A stretch of DNA of 64,000 nt from positions 1 to 64,000 of the forward strand of contig JBEKDA010000016.1 in NCBI GenBank assembly GCA_050014595.1, given 5' to 3'. The notes below the pieces were generated by a model that ran no database searches, was not told the DNA's origin, and saw only the letters and a program-made list of their open reading frames with translations. This document shows, in pieces, positions 26,298-34,063 of the stretch; within the stretch, counting starts at the first letter, position 1, and each line of letters starts with the position of its first letter. A program made the position numbers and the translations under genes. Source of the DNA: PALSA-129 sp050014595 (GTDB lineage: Bacteria > Acidobacteriota > Terriglobia > Bryobacterales > Bryobacteraceae).

Positions 26298-27464
26298 ATG
26301 AGAAAGTGGAAAACGGCGGTTTTCGGAAGCGGTTTCATGGGGCGCGTGCACGTCGAGGCCCTGCGCCGCCTGGGATCGGTCGATCTCTATGAAATCGCCG
26401 ATCGACAGTTGGATGCGGCGCGCCGGTTGGCCGCACAGTTCCCGGTCAAGCGGGTAGAAGCCGACTATCACCACATCCTCCAAGACCCCGCGCTCGACGC
26501 GGTGCACATCTGCACGCCCAACGCGCTGCACTTCGCGATGGCCAAGGATGCTTTGCGCGCCGGCAAACACGTCCTGTGCGAAAAGCCTCTGGCCACTTCG
26601 GTCGAGGAGGCCCGCACGCTGGTGGCCGCGGCGGCGCGGACCGGACGCCGCAACTGCCTCAACCACAACCTGCGCTACTACCCCATGGTGCAGCAAATGC
26701 GGCGGCTGTGCGAAGCCGGAGAATTGGGCGAGATCCTGGTGGTCCAGGGGACCTATTCGCAGGACTGGCTGCTGTACGACACCGACTGGAATTGGCGCGT
26801 AGACTCAGTTGCTGGCGGGCCGTCGCGCTGCATGGCCGATATCGGCACGCACTTCTTCGACATGGCGGAACACGTGACCGGCCTGCGCGTTCGCTCGTTA
26901 TGTGCCGACCTGCAGACATTTCACAAGACCCGCAAGCGGCCCAAAGGCGCGGTCGAGACGTTCGCGGGCAAGCTGTTGCAGCCGGACGATTATGACCAGG
27001 TCCCCGTCTCGACGGAGGATTTCGGCGCGGTGATCTTCCGCATGGGCGAACAGACGCGCGGGGCCATGACGGTCAGCCAGGTTTCGGCCGGGCGTAAGAA
27101 CCGGCTGAGCATCGAGATTTACGGTTCCAAAAGCTCGGCCGCGTGGGACCAGGAACGGCCAGACGAGCTGTGGATGGGCTGCCGGAATGCGCCCAACCGC
27201 GTACTGCTGAAGGACCCCAGCCTGCTCCTGCCTGGCGCGCGGCCCTACGCCGACCTGCCGGGCGGCCACAGCGAAGGATATGACGACACCTTCAAGCAGG
27301 TCTTCCGGCGCTTTTACGCATCCATCGGGAATCCGGAGGCCGCGGCGGATTACCCGCAGTTCCGCGACGGCTTGCGTCAGTTGACGATTGTGCAGGCGGC
27401 GCTGGAGAGCCATGCGGCGCGCGCCTGGGTGGACGTTCCGGCACTGGAAGAGGAGAAGGGCTGA
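26298..27464 (+). CDS. Cytosolic Gfo/Idh/MocA oxidoreductase
   Basis: 388 residues with no signal peptide, which separates it from the exported paralogues nearby. The Rossmann domain starts at once with KTAVFGSGFMGRVHVEAL, followed by ICTPNALHFAMAKDALRAGKHVLCEKPLATS with complete EKP, and NCLNHNLRYYPMVQQMR. The substrate domain has SRCMADIGTHFFDMAEHVTG, with the catalytic His in GTHFFD. This would be the inside step of the pathway, after uptake by the MFS carrier whose start overlaps its stop by one base (TGATG). Confidence 0.9.
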   Translation: MRKWKTAVFGSGFMGRVHVEALRRLGSVDLYEIADRQLDAARRLAAQFPVKRVEADYHHILQDPALDAVHICTPNALHFAMAKDALRAGKHVLCEKPLATSVEEARTLVAAAARTGRRNCLNHNLRYYPMVQQMRRLCEAGELGEILVVQGTYSQDWLLYDTDWNWRVDSVAGGPSRCMADIGTHFFDMAEHVTGLRVRSLCADLQTFHKTRKRPKGAVETFAGKLLQPDDYDQVPVSTEDFGAVIFRMGEQTRGAMTVSQVSAGRKNRLSIEIYGSKSSAAWDQERPDELWMGCRNAPNRVLLKDPSLLLPGARPYADLPGGHSEGYDDTFKQVFRRFYASIGNPEAAADYPQFRDGLRQLTIVQAALESHAARAWVDVPALEEEKG

Positions 27465-28900
27465 TGTTGATCCTGGCGGCGGTGCTGGCGATTTTCGTTT
27501 ACGGGGTGATCGCGGCGATGCTGGGCACCATCCTGCCCGGCCTGGCGGAGCGGTTCCACCTGACGCCCAAGCAAAACGGGGTGATCGCGTTCGCCCAGGC
27601 GCTGGGCTTGATGATCGCCTCGTTGGGGGTCGGGCCGCTGATCGACAACGAAGGAAAGAAGATCGGGCTGATCATCGGGCTGGCGCTGATCGCCCTGGCG
27701 CTGGCGTCGCTACCCAAAGCCAGCGGATACGGCAGCATCATCGCGCTGCTGTTCTTGCTGGGACTGGGCGGCGGCGTGGTGGTGACGGGGGCCAACGCCC
27801 TGGTCAGCGACGTCGCAGAGGCGCACCGCGGGACAGCACTCAACCTGGTGAACCTGTTCTTCGGACTGGGCGGCATGGCGACGCCGTTCATTGCCGCCAA
27901 CCTGCTCAAGCGCGACACGGTGAAACTCTGCTATGCCGCTGGTGTGTTCGCGGTGGTCGCCCTGGCGGTGCAGTGGGCGGCGCCCATTCCGGGGCCCACC
28001 GGTGTGCAGAGCTTTGTGCTGGCCGATGCCGGCGCCGTGCTGGGCAAGCCCATCCTGCTGTTGTGCGGGCTGCTTCTGTTTCTGTATGTGAGCTGCGAGG
28101 TGGGCATCTGGAACTGGCTGGCGCAGCACCTGATCGCCCAGGGCATTCCGGAATCGCGCGCGCTGAACGTGCTTTCGTTAGGTTTTGCACTGGGTTTGCT
28201 GGTGGGCCGGGTGGCGGTTTCCCCCATCCTGATCACCGTGCCGCCGGCTACGGTCACGCTGGTATCGGCGGTGGCGATGGCGGTGACCAGCTACCTGTTG
28301 TTTTCCGGTCGGGTTCCACTAATGACGAGGGCTTCCGGCGGATACGGCGGGCCCGCATTAGTCGGGTGCTTGGCTGGGGGAGCGGTCGGATTTCTCGGTG
28401 GTACGTCGCCGACGCTGTCTTTCCTCGACGTTTTGACACGCGGTGCCTCAATGCGGGGAATCGACGCCGTTCTCCGGAAGCCCGTTGCCGAAATCGCCTC
28501 TAATTACATGTTAGCTGGAGCTCTTGCAGGGCTCGTCGCCGGGCTTGGCCTGGCATCCATTCTTTCCAAACTACGCCACCGGGGCTTGCACGACAAGACG
28601 AAACCTAGTGCCAACCTAACACCCGCATGGATTTTGGTGTTCATTACCGGGGTGGCGATGGCTCCGGTCTTTCCGACCACGCTGGCCATCGTGGGCGACG
28701 CCTTTCCCAGGATGACCGGCACGGCCATCGGCTTCGCCATCACCTGCGGCTGGCTCGGCCTGGCTGTCAGTTCGCGCATCATCGGAGCGATTGCCGGCGG
28801 GGATCCCAAGAGACTGAAGAAGGCATTGCTGGTGATTCCGGCATTTTCCGTGCTGATGGTCGCGATCAACCTGGCGATCCTGTCGGCCCTGCATAAATGA
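27464..28900 (+). CDS. MFS sugar transporter with an unusual central insert
   Basis: 478 residues with 12 expected membrane segments. The N half shows FVYGVIAAMLGTILPGLAERF, GLMIASLGVGPLIDNEGKK (the loop 2-3 motif region) and LVSDVAEAHRGTALNLVNLFFGLGG, like FucP-type sugar/H+ symporters. The C half resumes with VFITGVAMAPVFPTTLAIVGDAFP. Between about residues 283 and 384 (28312-28616) there is a segment with Gly-rich hydrophobic stretches and AT-richer, leucine-TTA/CTA-containing codons that does not look like the rest. The frame is kept, so a full-length protein is possible, but folding could be affected. It lies inside the ThuA operon and should import the sugar or its oxidised product. Confidence 0.85.
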   Translation: MLILAAVLAIFVYGVIAAMLGTILPGLAERFHLTPKQNGVIAFAQALGLMIASLGVGPLIDNEGKKIGLIIGLALIALALASLPKASGYGSIIALLFLLGLGGGVVVTGANALVSDVAEAHRGTALNLVNLFFGLGGMATPFIAANLLKRDTVKLCYAAGVFAVVALAVQWAAPIPGPTGVQSFVLADAGAVLGKPILLLCGLLLFLYVSCEVGIWNWLAQHLIAQGIPESRALNVLSLGFALGLLVGRVAVSPILITVPPATVTLVSAVAMAVTSYLLFSGRVPLMTRASGGYGGPALVGCLAGGAVGFLGGTSPTLSFLDVLTRGASMRGIDAVLRKPVAEIASNYMLAGALAGLVAGLGLASILSKLRHRGLHDKTKPSANLTPAWILVFITGVAMAPVFPTTLAIVGDAFPRMTGTAIGFAITCGWLGLAVSSRIIGAIAGGDPKRLKKALLVIPAFSVLMVAINLAILSALHK

Positions 28901-28914
28901 AAACGAGGTGATCC

Positions 28915-29874
28915 ATGAGAGTCGGAGTATTCACACCGCTGCTGTCGCAGCTTTCGCTCGACGACGTACTGAAGAAGCTGAAATCCAAGGGCATCGATAC
29001 CGTGGAACTCGGTACCGGCAACTACCCCGGAGACGCGCATTGCAAGCTCGCCATGCTCGACGACGCCTCCGCGCTGGAGGATCTCCGCATGAAGCTTTCC
29101 GATCACGGCTTCACCATCAGCGCACTGAGTTGTCACGGCAATGCGCTGCATCCCGATCCGGAACGGGCCCGGCACGACCAGGAGGTCAGCCGCAAGACCA
29201 TCGAGCTGGCCTCGCGGCTCGGCGTGCCCGTGGTGGTGGATTTTTCGGGCTGTCCCGGCGATTCGCCCAGTGCGAAACAGCCGAACTGGGTGACGTGTCC
29301 CTGGCCTCCCGACTATCTCGAGGTCCTCAAATGGCAGTGGGACGAGGTGGTCGCGCCGTACTGGACCAAGCACGCGGCGTTCGCCCGCGAGCGCGGCGTG
29401 AAGATCGCCATCGAGATGCACCCGGGGTTCGTGGTTTACAGCCCGGAAACCATGTTGCGGCTACGCTCGATCGCCGGGCCCACCGTGGGATGCAACTATG
29501 ACCCCAGCCATATGTTCTGGCAAGCGATCGATCCGATCGCCGCCATCCGTCTGCTGGGCGACGCCATCTTCCACGTGCACGCCAAAGACACCCAGATCTA
29601 TGACCGGAACCTACCCCTCACCGGCGTGCTCGACACCAAGCCGTACACCGACGAGCGCAACCGCGCCTGGATTTTCCGCACCTGCGGATACGGCCATGGC
29701 GCGGAATGGTGGAGTGAATTTGCCTCCACGCTGCGGATGTATGGCTACGATTACGTGCTGTCGATCGAGCACGAAGACAGCCTGCTTTCGCCGGAAGAGG
29801 GACTGACGAAAGCCGCGGACTTCCTGAATCGCATCATTCTCCGCGAGCCCCCGGCGGCGCCCTGGTGGGTGTGA
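28915..29874 (+). CDS. Sugar phosphate isomerase/epimerase family TIM barrel
   Basis: 319 residues, no leader. Barrel strands are VGVFTPLLSQLSLDDV, DTVELGTGNYPG, HGFTISALSCHGNALHPD, PVVVDFSGCPGD, KIAIEMHPGFVVYS, VGCNYDPSHMFWQ, IFHVHAKDTQ and YDYVLSIEHED. The metal ligands would be the Glu of IEMHP, the Asp of NYDPSHM, the His of HAKD and the Glu of SIEHED. The family includes isomerases and epimerases of keto sugars. It closes the five-gene ThuA operon, 14 bases after the transporter, with a good ribosome site gaggtg. Its last 68 bases recur at 30615-30682. Confidence 0.9.
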   Translation: MRVGVFTPLLSQLSLDDVLKKLKSKGIDTVELGTGNYPGDAHCKLAMLDDASALEDLRMKLSDHGFTISALSCHGNALHPDPERARHDQEVSRKTIELASRLGVPVVVDFSGCPGDSPSAKQPNWVTCPWPPDYLEVLKWQWDEVVAPYWTKHAAFARERGVKIAIEMHPGFVVYSPETMLRLRSIAGPTVGCNYDPSHMFWQAIDPIAAIRLLGDAIFHVHAKDTQIYDRNLPLTGVLDTKPYTDERNRAWIFRTCGYGHGAEWWSEFASTLRMYGYDYVLSIEHEDSLLSPEEGLTKAADFLNRIILREPPAAPWWV

Positions 29875-29875
29875 G
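29808..29875. repeat. 68-bp direct repeat, copy 1 (3' end of the isomerase gene)
   Basis: This stretch covers the last 22 codons and the stop of the isomerase gene. It recurs at 30615-30682 with only two base differences. One of the changes turns the TGA stop into TAA, so the second copy still ends in a stop codon in the same frame. The repeats enclose 739 bases with the two small genes. Confidence 0.9.
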
Positions 29876-29971
29876 GACAAGACCGAGCCGCGAACGTTAG
29901 AGAGCGTTTTCGTGCTGGCAACCGTGGGCAGAAAGGAGTAGAATAAGCACAGAAACTGAGGATATCCGAGT

Positions 29972-30313
29972 ATGGCAAGAATCCAGCCGGTTTTGACACC
30001 GGCCGAACTTGCACTGGTTGACCAGATGGCTGAGTTGACGGGATCCAAGCGAACTGAGGTGATCAAAAGCGCGCTGGCCGTCTATCACTGGTTCATGCAG
30101 CAGGCTCTTGTCGGCAGCAGGGTCGTGGCGCACAAGTCTACCGGGGAAGAGGTGGCCCTCGAGACCGCGGAGCTTGCAGTCCTGGCAGGCAAGGGTAACC
30201 GCCTTGGCCCCGAAGAATTGGGCTTGCTGGCGAAGCGCCTCGCGGCAGCTTCGACTCCGGTGGAGGCGGCTCGAACCAGAGAGCGTCTCACGCGCGGCTT
30301 CTATGGGATCTAA
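29972..30313 (+). CDS. Ribbon-helix-helix-like small protein
   Basis: 113 residues. The N-terminal 45 residues (RIQPVLTPAELALVDQMAELTGSKRTEVIKSALAVYHWF) have the strand-helix-helix pattern of RHH/CopG-like DNA-binding proteins. The rest is helical with no known motif. RHH proteins often act as antitoxins or autorepressors, but the second gene is not a recognised toxin. It lies 97 bases after the first repeat copy and 23 bases before its neighbour, on the same strand. Confidence 0.65.
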   Translation: MARIQPVLTPAELALVDQMAELTGSKRTEVIKSALAVYHWFMQQALVGSRVVAHKSTGEEVALETAELAVLAGKGNRLGPEELGLLAKRLAAASTPVEAARTRERLTRGFYGI

Positions 30314-30336
30314 GGCCGGGAATTAGGGATCAGGGT

Positions 30337-30582
30337 GTGCCGAGAGTCCGCCGCCAAAATGTTCAGCCCGCTCTGTTCCAGCATCTGCTCGATCGCGTCC
30401 AGAGCCGGAAGATTCCCGCATCTCAGTTAGAACTCCTGGCGAAGTGGCTCGACAGCGAGCCCGAGGTACCCGAGGGCCAGTGGTACAAGCGATTCTCCGG
30501 TATGACAGTATGCGGCGAGCGGGAGCTGATCAAGACTTTTCTGCTCCCAGGTCAGGCGCCGAAGGGCCGGCATGTTCCGTGA
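30337..30582 (+). CDS. Small hypothetical protein paired with the RHH-like gene
   Basis: 81 residues from a GTG at 30337 preceded by agggatcagg. Features are PALFQHLLDRVQSRKIPASQLELLAKWL (helical), PEVPEGQWYKRF and a GERELIKTFLLPGQAPKG ending. I believe similar short proteins of the form xVPxGxWxKRF...KTFLxxGQxxxG exist in cyanobacteria and acidobacteria as uncharacterised neighbours of small DNA-binding proteins. A toxin, antitoxin or decoy role is unproven. Confidence 0.55.
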   Translation: MPRVRRQNVQPALFQHLLDRVQSRKIPASQLELLAKWLDSEPEVPEGQWYKRFSGMTVCGERELIKTFLLPGQAPKGRHVP

Positions 30583-30614
30583 AATCCGCTCAGGCAGGCG
30601 GGTGGCAACTGTCT

Positions 30615-30682
30615 GAAAGCCGCGGACTTCCTGAATCGCATCATTCTCCGGGAGCCCCCGGCGGCGCCCTGGTGGGTGTAAG
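30615..30682. repeat. 68-bp direct repeat, copy 2
   Basis: Second copy of the isomerase gene's 3' end, with two substitutions relative to 29808-29875. It is not attached to a gene and probably marks the right boundary of an inserted or duplicated segment. Confidence 0.9.
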
Positions 30683-30728
30683 CGCGTCAGCCCGGAGCCC
30701 CGCTGGGCTTTTTCGCCCCTCTCGCGAC

Positions 30729-31004
30729 TCAGCGCCGCGATTGGCGATGCGCACCGCCGCCCAGGCCGCCCAGATCGATGATCACCGCGATCAGCAGCCA
30801 TAAAAGATTGATTCCCGAGGTCGGCATGTTGCTGTTCAGTTCCCATGCGTACACGATCGTGGTGAGCGGCAGGAAAATGAAGCCGAGTACCGGCAGCACC
30901 AGGCCACCGTGGAATGCGCGCTGCAGGTAGGTCGAGTAGATCCACATCAACACGAGCGCGACGCGCGGAAACAGCAGGAGGACGAGCAGGACGAAGCAAG
31001 GCAT
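30729..31004 (-). CDS. Small membrane protein
   Basis: 91 residues from the ATG at 31004 (a GTG at 31028 is an alternative). Three hydrophobic segments are visible: PCFVLLVLLLFPRVALVLMWIY, GGLVLPVLGFIFLPLTTIVYAW and LLWLLIAVIIDLGGLGG, with a basic C-terminal tail. Short proteins of this plan are common and uncharacterised. Its neighbour downstream is the second repeat copy; upstream is the Nramp-like gene on the same strand. Confidence 0.7.
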   Translation of the reverse strand: MPCFVLLVLLLFPRVALVLMWIYSTYLQRAFHGGLVLPVLGFIFLPLTTIVYAWELNSNMPTSGINLLWLLIAVIIDLGGLGGGAHRQSRR

Positions 31005-31091
31005 AGTCGGTCTCAAGCCGCGCGGCACGAGCCCGCGCAGTGCGATGATACCAGATTCGCGCCCCGGAAGCTCTTCCTTACGTAATGTTCC

Positions 31092-31127
31092 TCACGTGAC
31101 ATTTCTCACGTGACATTTCTCACGTGA
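31092..31127. repeat. Three TCACGTGA palindromes with a 14-base period
   Basis: TCACGTGA occurs at 31092-31099, 31106-31113 and 31120-31127, with the same spacer (catttc, read on the + strand) between copies. The third copy contains the stop codon of the Nramp-like gene. The pattern looks like slippage or a multi-site recognition element. Confidence 0.85.
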
Positions 31128-32388
31128 TCAGCAGCGCCAAAGCCGCCGCGCTCATCACCGCCGCGCAGACCCATCCCAGCGCCTTGGTTCCCCGCGAGTT
31201 CGCGCGCGTGCCCATTACTTTCTTGTCGCTGGTCAGCAGCACCACCAAAACCACCAGCGGTGCCGCGAGCACACCATTCACCACAGCCGACCAGAACAGC
31301 ATCTTCACCGCATTCAACCCCGCAAAGTCGAGAGCCAGCCCCACCACCATGGCTCCCGCAATCACCATGTAAAATGGCGCCGCGCGCAGCGGCTTCCTGC
31401 TCAGCGAATCTCCTTTCCACGACGCCGCTTCCGCAATGCCATAGGCGCAAGATCCCGCCAGTACCGGGACGCCCAACATGCCGGTCCCGATCAATCCCAG
31501 TGTGAACAGCCAATATGCGCCATTGCCTGCTAACGGCCGCAATGCTCCGGATGCCTGTTTGGCGGTTTCGATGTTCCGCACGCCATGCGCGTGCAGCGTC
31601 GCCGCGGTGGTGAGGATGATGAAGTACATGACCAGGTTGGAAAAGAACATTCCCGTGAACACGTCTTCCTGGGCCACGCTCAATTCCAGATTTGTGGAAC
31701 CGCGCCGCTGCGCCACGGTGGTCTTCCCGCGCTTCCGGTCTTCCTCCACTTCCTGCGATGCCTGCCAGAAAAACAGGTACGGAGAAATAGTGGTCCCCAG
31801 AATCCCCACCAGCACGGCCATGTAGGATCGCGTCCATGCCACATGCGGCAGAAAAGTTCCGTGGAAGACGGCGGCCCAGTCCGGCCGCGCCAGGAACGCC
31901 GTTATGACGTAAGCGAACAGCACCAGAGTCAGCCACTTGAAAACGCGCGCCATGAGGCTGTAGGAAGTCCAGATCAACAGGCCGGTGATCAGCAGGGCAA
32001 GGAAGGGAGTCCAGTAATAGGACGGTATTCCCGTTACCGTGCGCAGCGCATCGGCCATGGCGCCCAGATCCGCGCCGATATTGAACACGTTCGCGACCAT
32101 CAGCAGCAAGCATGCCGGCCACAGTACCCACCGTGGATACCGCAACCGGATGGCGCCCCCGAGCCCGCGGCCCGTCACCATTCCGAGCCGCGCGCACATC
32201 AGTTGCACCGCGGCCATCAGCGGGAAAGAAACCAGGGCCGTCCACAGGAAGGAATATCCGAAAACCGCGCCTGCTACCGAGTATGTTGAGATCCCCGAAG
32301 GATCGTCGTCCGCCGCGCCGGTAATCAGCCCCGGTCCGAGATTGGCAAAGAACCGCGCCACCATTCCGCGCTGTTTCGGCCGAGCCAT
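31120..32388 (-). CDS. Nramp/SLC11-related divalent cation transporter, non-canonical motifs
   Basis: 422 residues with eleven or so membrane segments, as in the SLC11 fold. It would move divalent metal ions across the inner membrane. The metal-binding motif of TM1, DPGN in proton-coupled Mn/Fe carriers, reads DPSG here (LITGAADDDPSGIST, residues 21-35). The MPH motif of TM6 is replaced by TTISPYLFFWQASQE at about 190-204, so the methionine and histidine are missing. This subgroup is common in databases as Nramp-like, but Mn(II) selectivity should not be assumed; Mg2+ or another ion, or a different substrate, is possible. It stands between the small membrane protein and the duplicated-domain gene, all on the minus strand. 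Confidence 0.85.
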   Translation of the reverse strand: MARPKQRGMVARFFANLGPGLITGAADDDPSGISTYSVAGAVFGYSFLWTALVSFPLMAAVQLMCARLGMVTGRGLGGAIRLRYPRWVLWPACLLLMVANVFNIGADLGAMADALRTVTGIPSYYWTPFLALLITGLLIWTSYSLMARVFKWLTLVLFAYVITAFLARPDWAAVFHGTFLPHVAWTRSYMAVLVGILGTTISPYLFFWQASQEVEEDRKRGKTTVAQRRGSTNLELSVAQEDVFTGMFFSNLVMYFIILTTAATLHAHGVRNIETAKQASGALRPLAGNGAYWLFTLGLIGTGMLGVPVLAGSCAYGIAEAASWKGDSLSRKPLRAAPFYMVIAGAMVVGLALDFAGLNAVKMLFWSAVVNGVLAAPLVVLVVLLTSDKKVMGTRANSRGTKALGWVCAAVMSAAALALLIT

Positions 32389-32404
32389 TCGCGGTCTCTC
32401 CCGC

Positions 32405-33184
32405 CTACTGGACCGGCACTTCCTTCATGGAGTTGAGTTTGGAATCGATCAGCCGCAGCGTGATGGGCAGACCGCCGACGGAATCCGCCACGGAACGGAT
32501 GAAGGCCTGCAGCCCCAATACGGAGCCCGCGTCATCCCACGTGCCGGCGTTGACCACCATGGCGATTTCTTTTTTGCCCCGATCGACCGAAAACAGAACG
32601 GTCATCTCTTTGTCGGGCACCCCGTTGTGGAAGGCCTCGGCCAGCGCCTTGGCCTGCGCCTCAGTGGCGCTGCCGGAGTATCGCATCTCGATGCCACCGG
32701 CCTGGACGTTGGCGTGGACGTCCATCTCGCGCTTCATCTTTACATCGTCATCCACCAGGCGCACCTTGAGGGGAAGGCCACCGACGGTCGAGGCCATATC
32801 GCGCCCGATCTGCTCGAAGGCGACAACCTTGCCCCACTCGGTCCAGCCGGCCGGCTGCACCACGAAAGAGATAATCGTGCCGGAGTCGCCCTTGTTGAGC
32901 AGCACGGTCACCCCCCGGTCAGCGAAATAACCGGAAGTCTTGAGGGCCTGGCCCAACGCCAGAGCCTGTTCCTTGGTGGCGGTTCCGGAGTAGCGGACCT
33001 CGTCCTTGGCGCCGATGACCACCTTGGACACCGACAGCTTCTCGTAGATCGCGGTTGCGAGCAGGACCAGGGACATGAGACCGACGACGAGGGAGATCCA
33101 TCTGGGGGTTGAGCCTCGCGGTTTACTGGGCGCGCCCTGCGGGGACAATGGTTGGTCGGGTGACGACGACGGTGTGATGTTCAT
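32405..33184 (-). CDS. Membrane-anchored protein with an internal duplication
   Basis: 259 residues from the ATG at 33184. Residues 1-28 are Pro/Ser-rich and cytoplasmic, 29-47 form one transmembrane helix (ISLVVGLMSLVLLATAIYE), and the rest faces outward as two repeats, about 61-155 and 164-257. Each repeat carries a matching block: EVRYSGTATKEQALALGQAL and EMRYSGSATEAQAKALAEAF near the start, then ISFVVQPAGW or IAMVVNAGTW, then STVGGLPLKVRLVDD or DSVGGLPITLRLIDS near the end. I do not know the family. The design resembles a periplasmic sensor or assembly protein. It lies 16 bases upstream of the Nramp-like gene on the same strand. Confidence 0.75.
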   Translation of the reverse strand: MNITPSSSPDQPLSPQGAPSKPRGSTPRWISLVVGLMSLVLLATAIYEKLSVSKVVIGAKDEVRYSGTATKEQALALGQALKTSGYFADRGVTVLLNKGDSGTIISFVVQPAGWTEWGKVVAFEQIGRDMASTVGGLPLKVRLVDDDVKMKREMDVHANVQAGGIEMRYSGSATEAQAKALAEAFHNGVPDKEMTVLFSVDRGKKEIAMVVNAGTWDDAGSVLGLQAFIRSVADSVGGLPITLRLIDSKLNSMKEVPVQ

Positions 33185-33270
33185 GGGTTTTCGGAATGAG
33201 GAGGCTATCAGATTGTTCCACAAACCAAAGCCACTGTAAAGGCGCGCGGGTTCGCGGTACGCTGTGACTT

Positions 33271-33699
33271 GTGCCGCTTTCCGCCAGAGCCATTCGAACC
33301 TATTTCCTGCTCCTGACCTTTCTCGCGCTGCGGGCGTTCGGAAACTTATGCCTGGCGTGGGGCACCAAGCACCTGCCGGAAACGCTGGCGGCCGACCCGC
33401 TGGTGTATCTCCGCTCCATGCTGGACCCGGCCATCGCGCTCGGGATCGTGATGCTGATCCTGGCGTTGCTGGTGCGGCTGGCCCTGTTGAGCGTGGCCGA
33501 TCTCAGTTTCGTTTTGCCCATGACGGCCGTCGGATACGTGCTGGCGGCGCTGCTGGGAAGATTCTTTCTTCATGAAGTCGTGAGTCCTCAGCGATGGCTG
33601 GCGGTCGCGTTGATTTTTGCCGGCACGGCGCTGGTCAGCTCCACACCGCAAAACACGACACCGCCAAGCGCAAGGGGCATGATCGAGGGCGCCAAATGA
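33271..33699 (+). CDS. SMR/EamA-like membrane protein, first of a pair
   Basis: 142 residues from a GTG at 33271. Four hydrophobic segments (about 10-26, 52-72, 77-99, 106-126) make it a small-multidrug-resistance or half-EamA protein. Sequence such as LCLAWGTKHLPE and LSFVLPMTAVGYVLAALLGRFFLHEVVSPQRWLAVALIFAGTALV is typical of the latter half of EamA units. Its stop overlaps the next start (ATGA). Paired SMR-like genes of this type include ArnE/ArnF, which form a lipid-linked sugar flippase. Confidence 0.8.
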   Translation: MPLSARAIRTYFLLLTFLALRAFGNLCLAWGTKHLPETLAADPLVYLRSMLDPAIALGIVMLILALLVRLALLSVADLSFVLPMTAVGYVLAALLGRFFLHEVVSPQRWLAVALIFAGTALVSSTPQNTTPPSARGMIEGAK

Positions 33700-34055
33700 C
33701 CTGGGTTCTTGTGACTGTCATGGTGGTGGCAACCGCCCTGAGCGACCTGCTGCAGAGCTACGAGATGAAGCGGGCGGGCGTGCAATCCGTGGGGGCGCGC
33801 GGCGTGGGCCGGCTGCTGCGAATGATCGTGGAACGCCGCTATCTGCTGCTCTCGATCGTGTGCCTGGCGTTTTCGTTTTTCGCGTTTATGGCGCTGGTGC
33901 AAGCGGCGCCGCTCAGCTTTGCCGTGCCCGCGTCGGCGGCCAGTTTCATTCTGGAAACCCTGCTGGCGAAGGTTCTGCTGAAGGAACAGATTGGCGCGCG
34001 CCGCGCGGCCGGCGCCCTATTGGTGCTCTGCGGCCTGCTGGCGCTGGCACGCTGA
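33696..34055 (+). CDS. SMR/EamA-like membrane protein, second of a pair
   Basis: 119 residues from the ATG at 33696, 4-base overlap with the gene before. Four hydrophobic segments: TWVLVTVMVVATALSDLLQ, YLLLSIVCLAFSFFAFMALV, LSFAVPASAASFILETLLAKVLL and AAGALLVLCGLLAL. The FAVPASAASFILETLLAKVLLKEQIGARR block is the same module seen in its partner. A heterodimeric flippase of polyprenyl- or hopanoid-linked sugars is the favoured guess because an HpnI/GT21-like gene converges on it with an 8-base gap. Confidence 0.8.
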   Translation: MTWVLVTVMVVATALSDLLQSYEMKRAGVQSVGARGVGRLLRMIVERRYLLLSIVCLAFSFFAFMALVQAAPLSFAVPASAASFILETLLAKVLLKEQIGARRAAGALLVLCGLLALAR

Positions 34056-34063
34056 CAGCCGCC

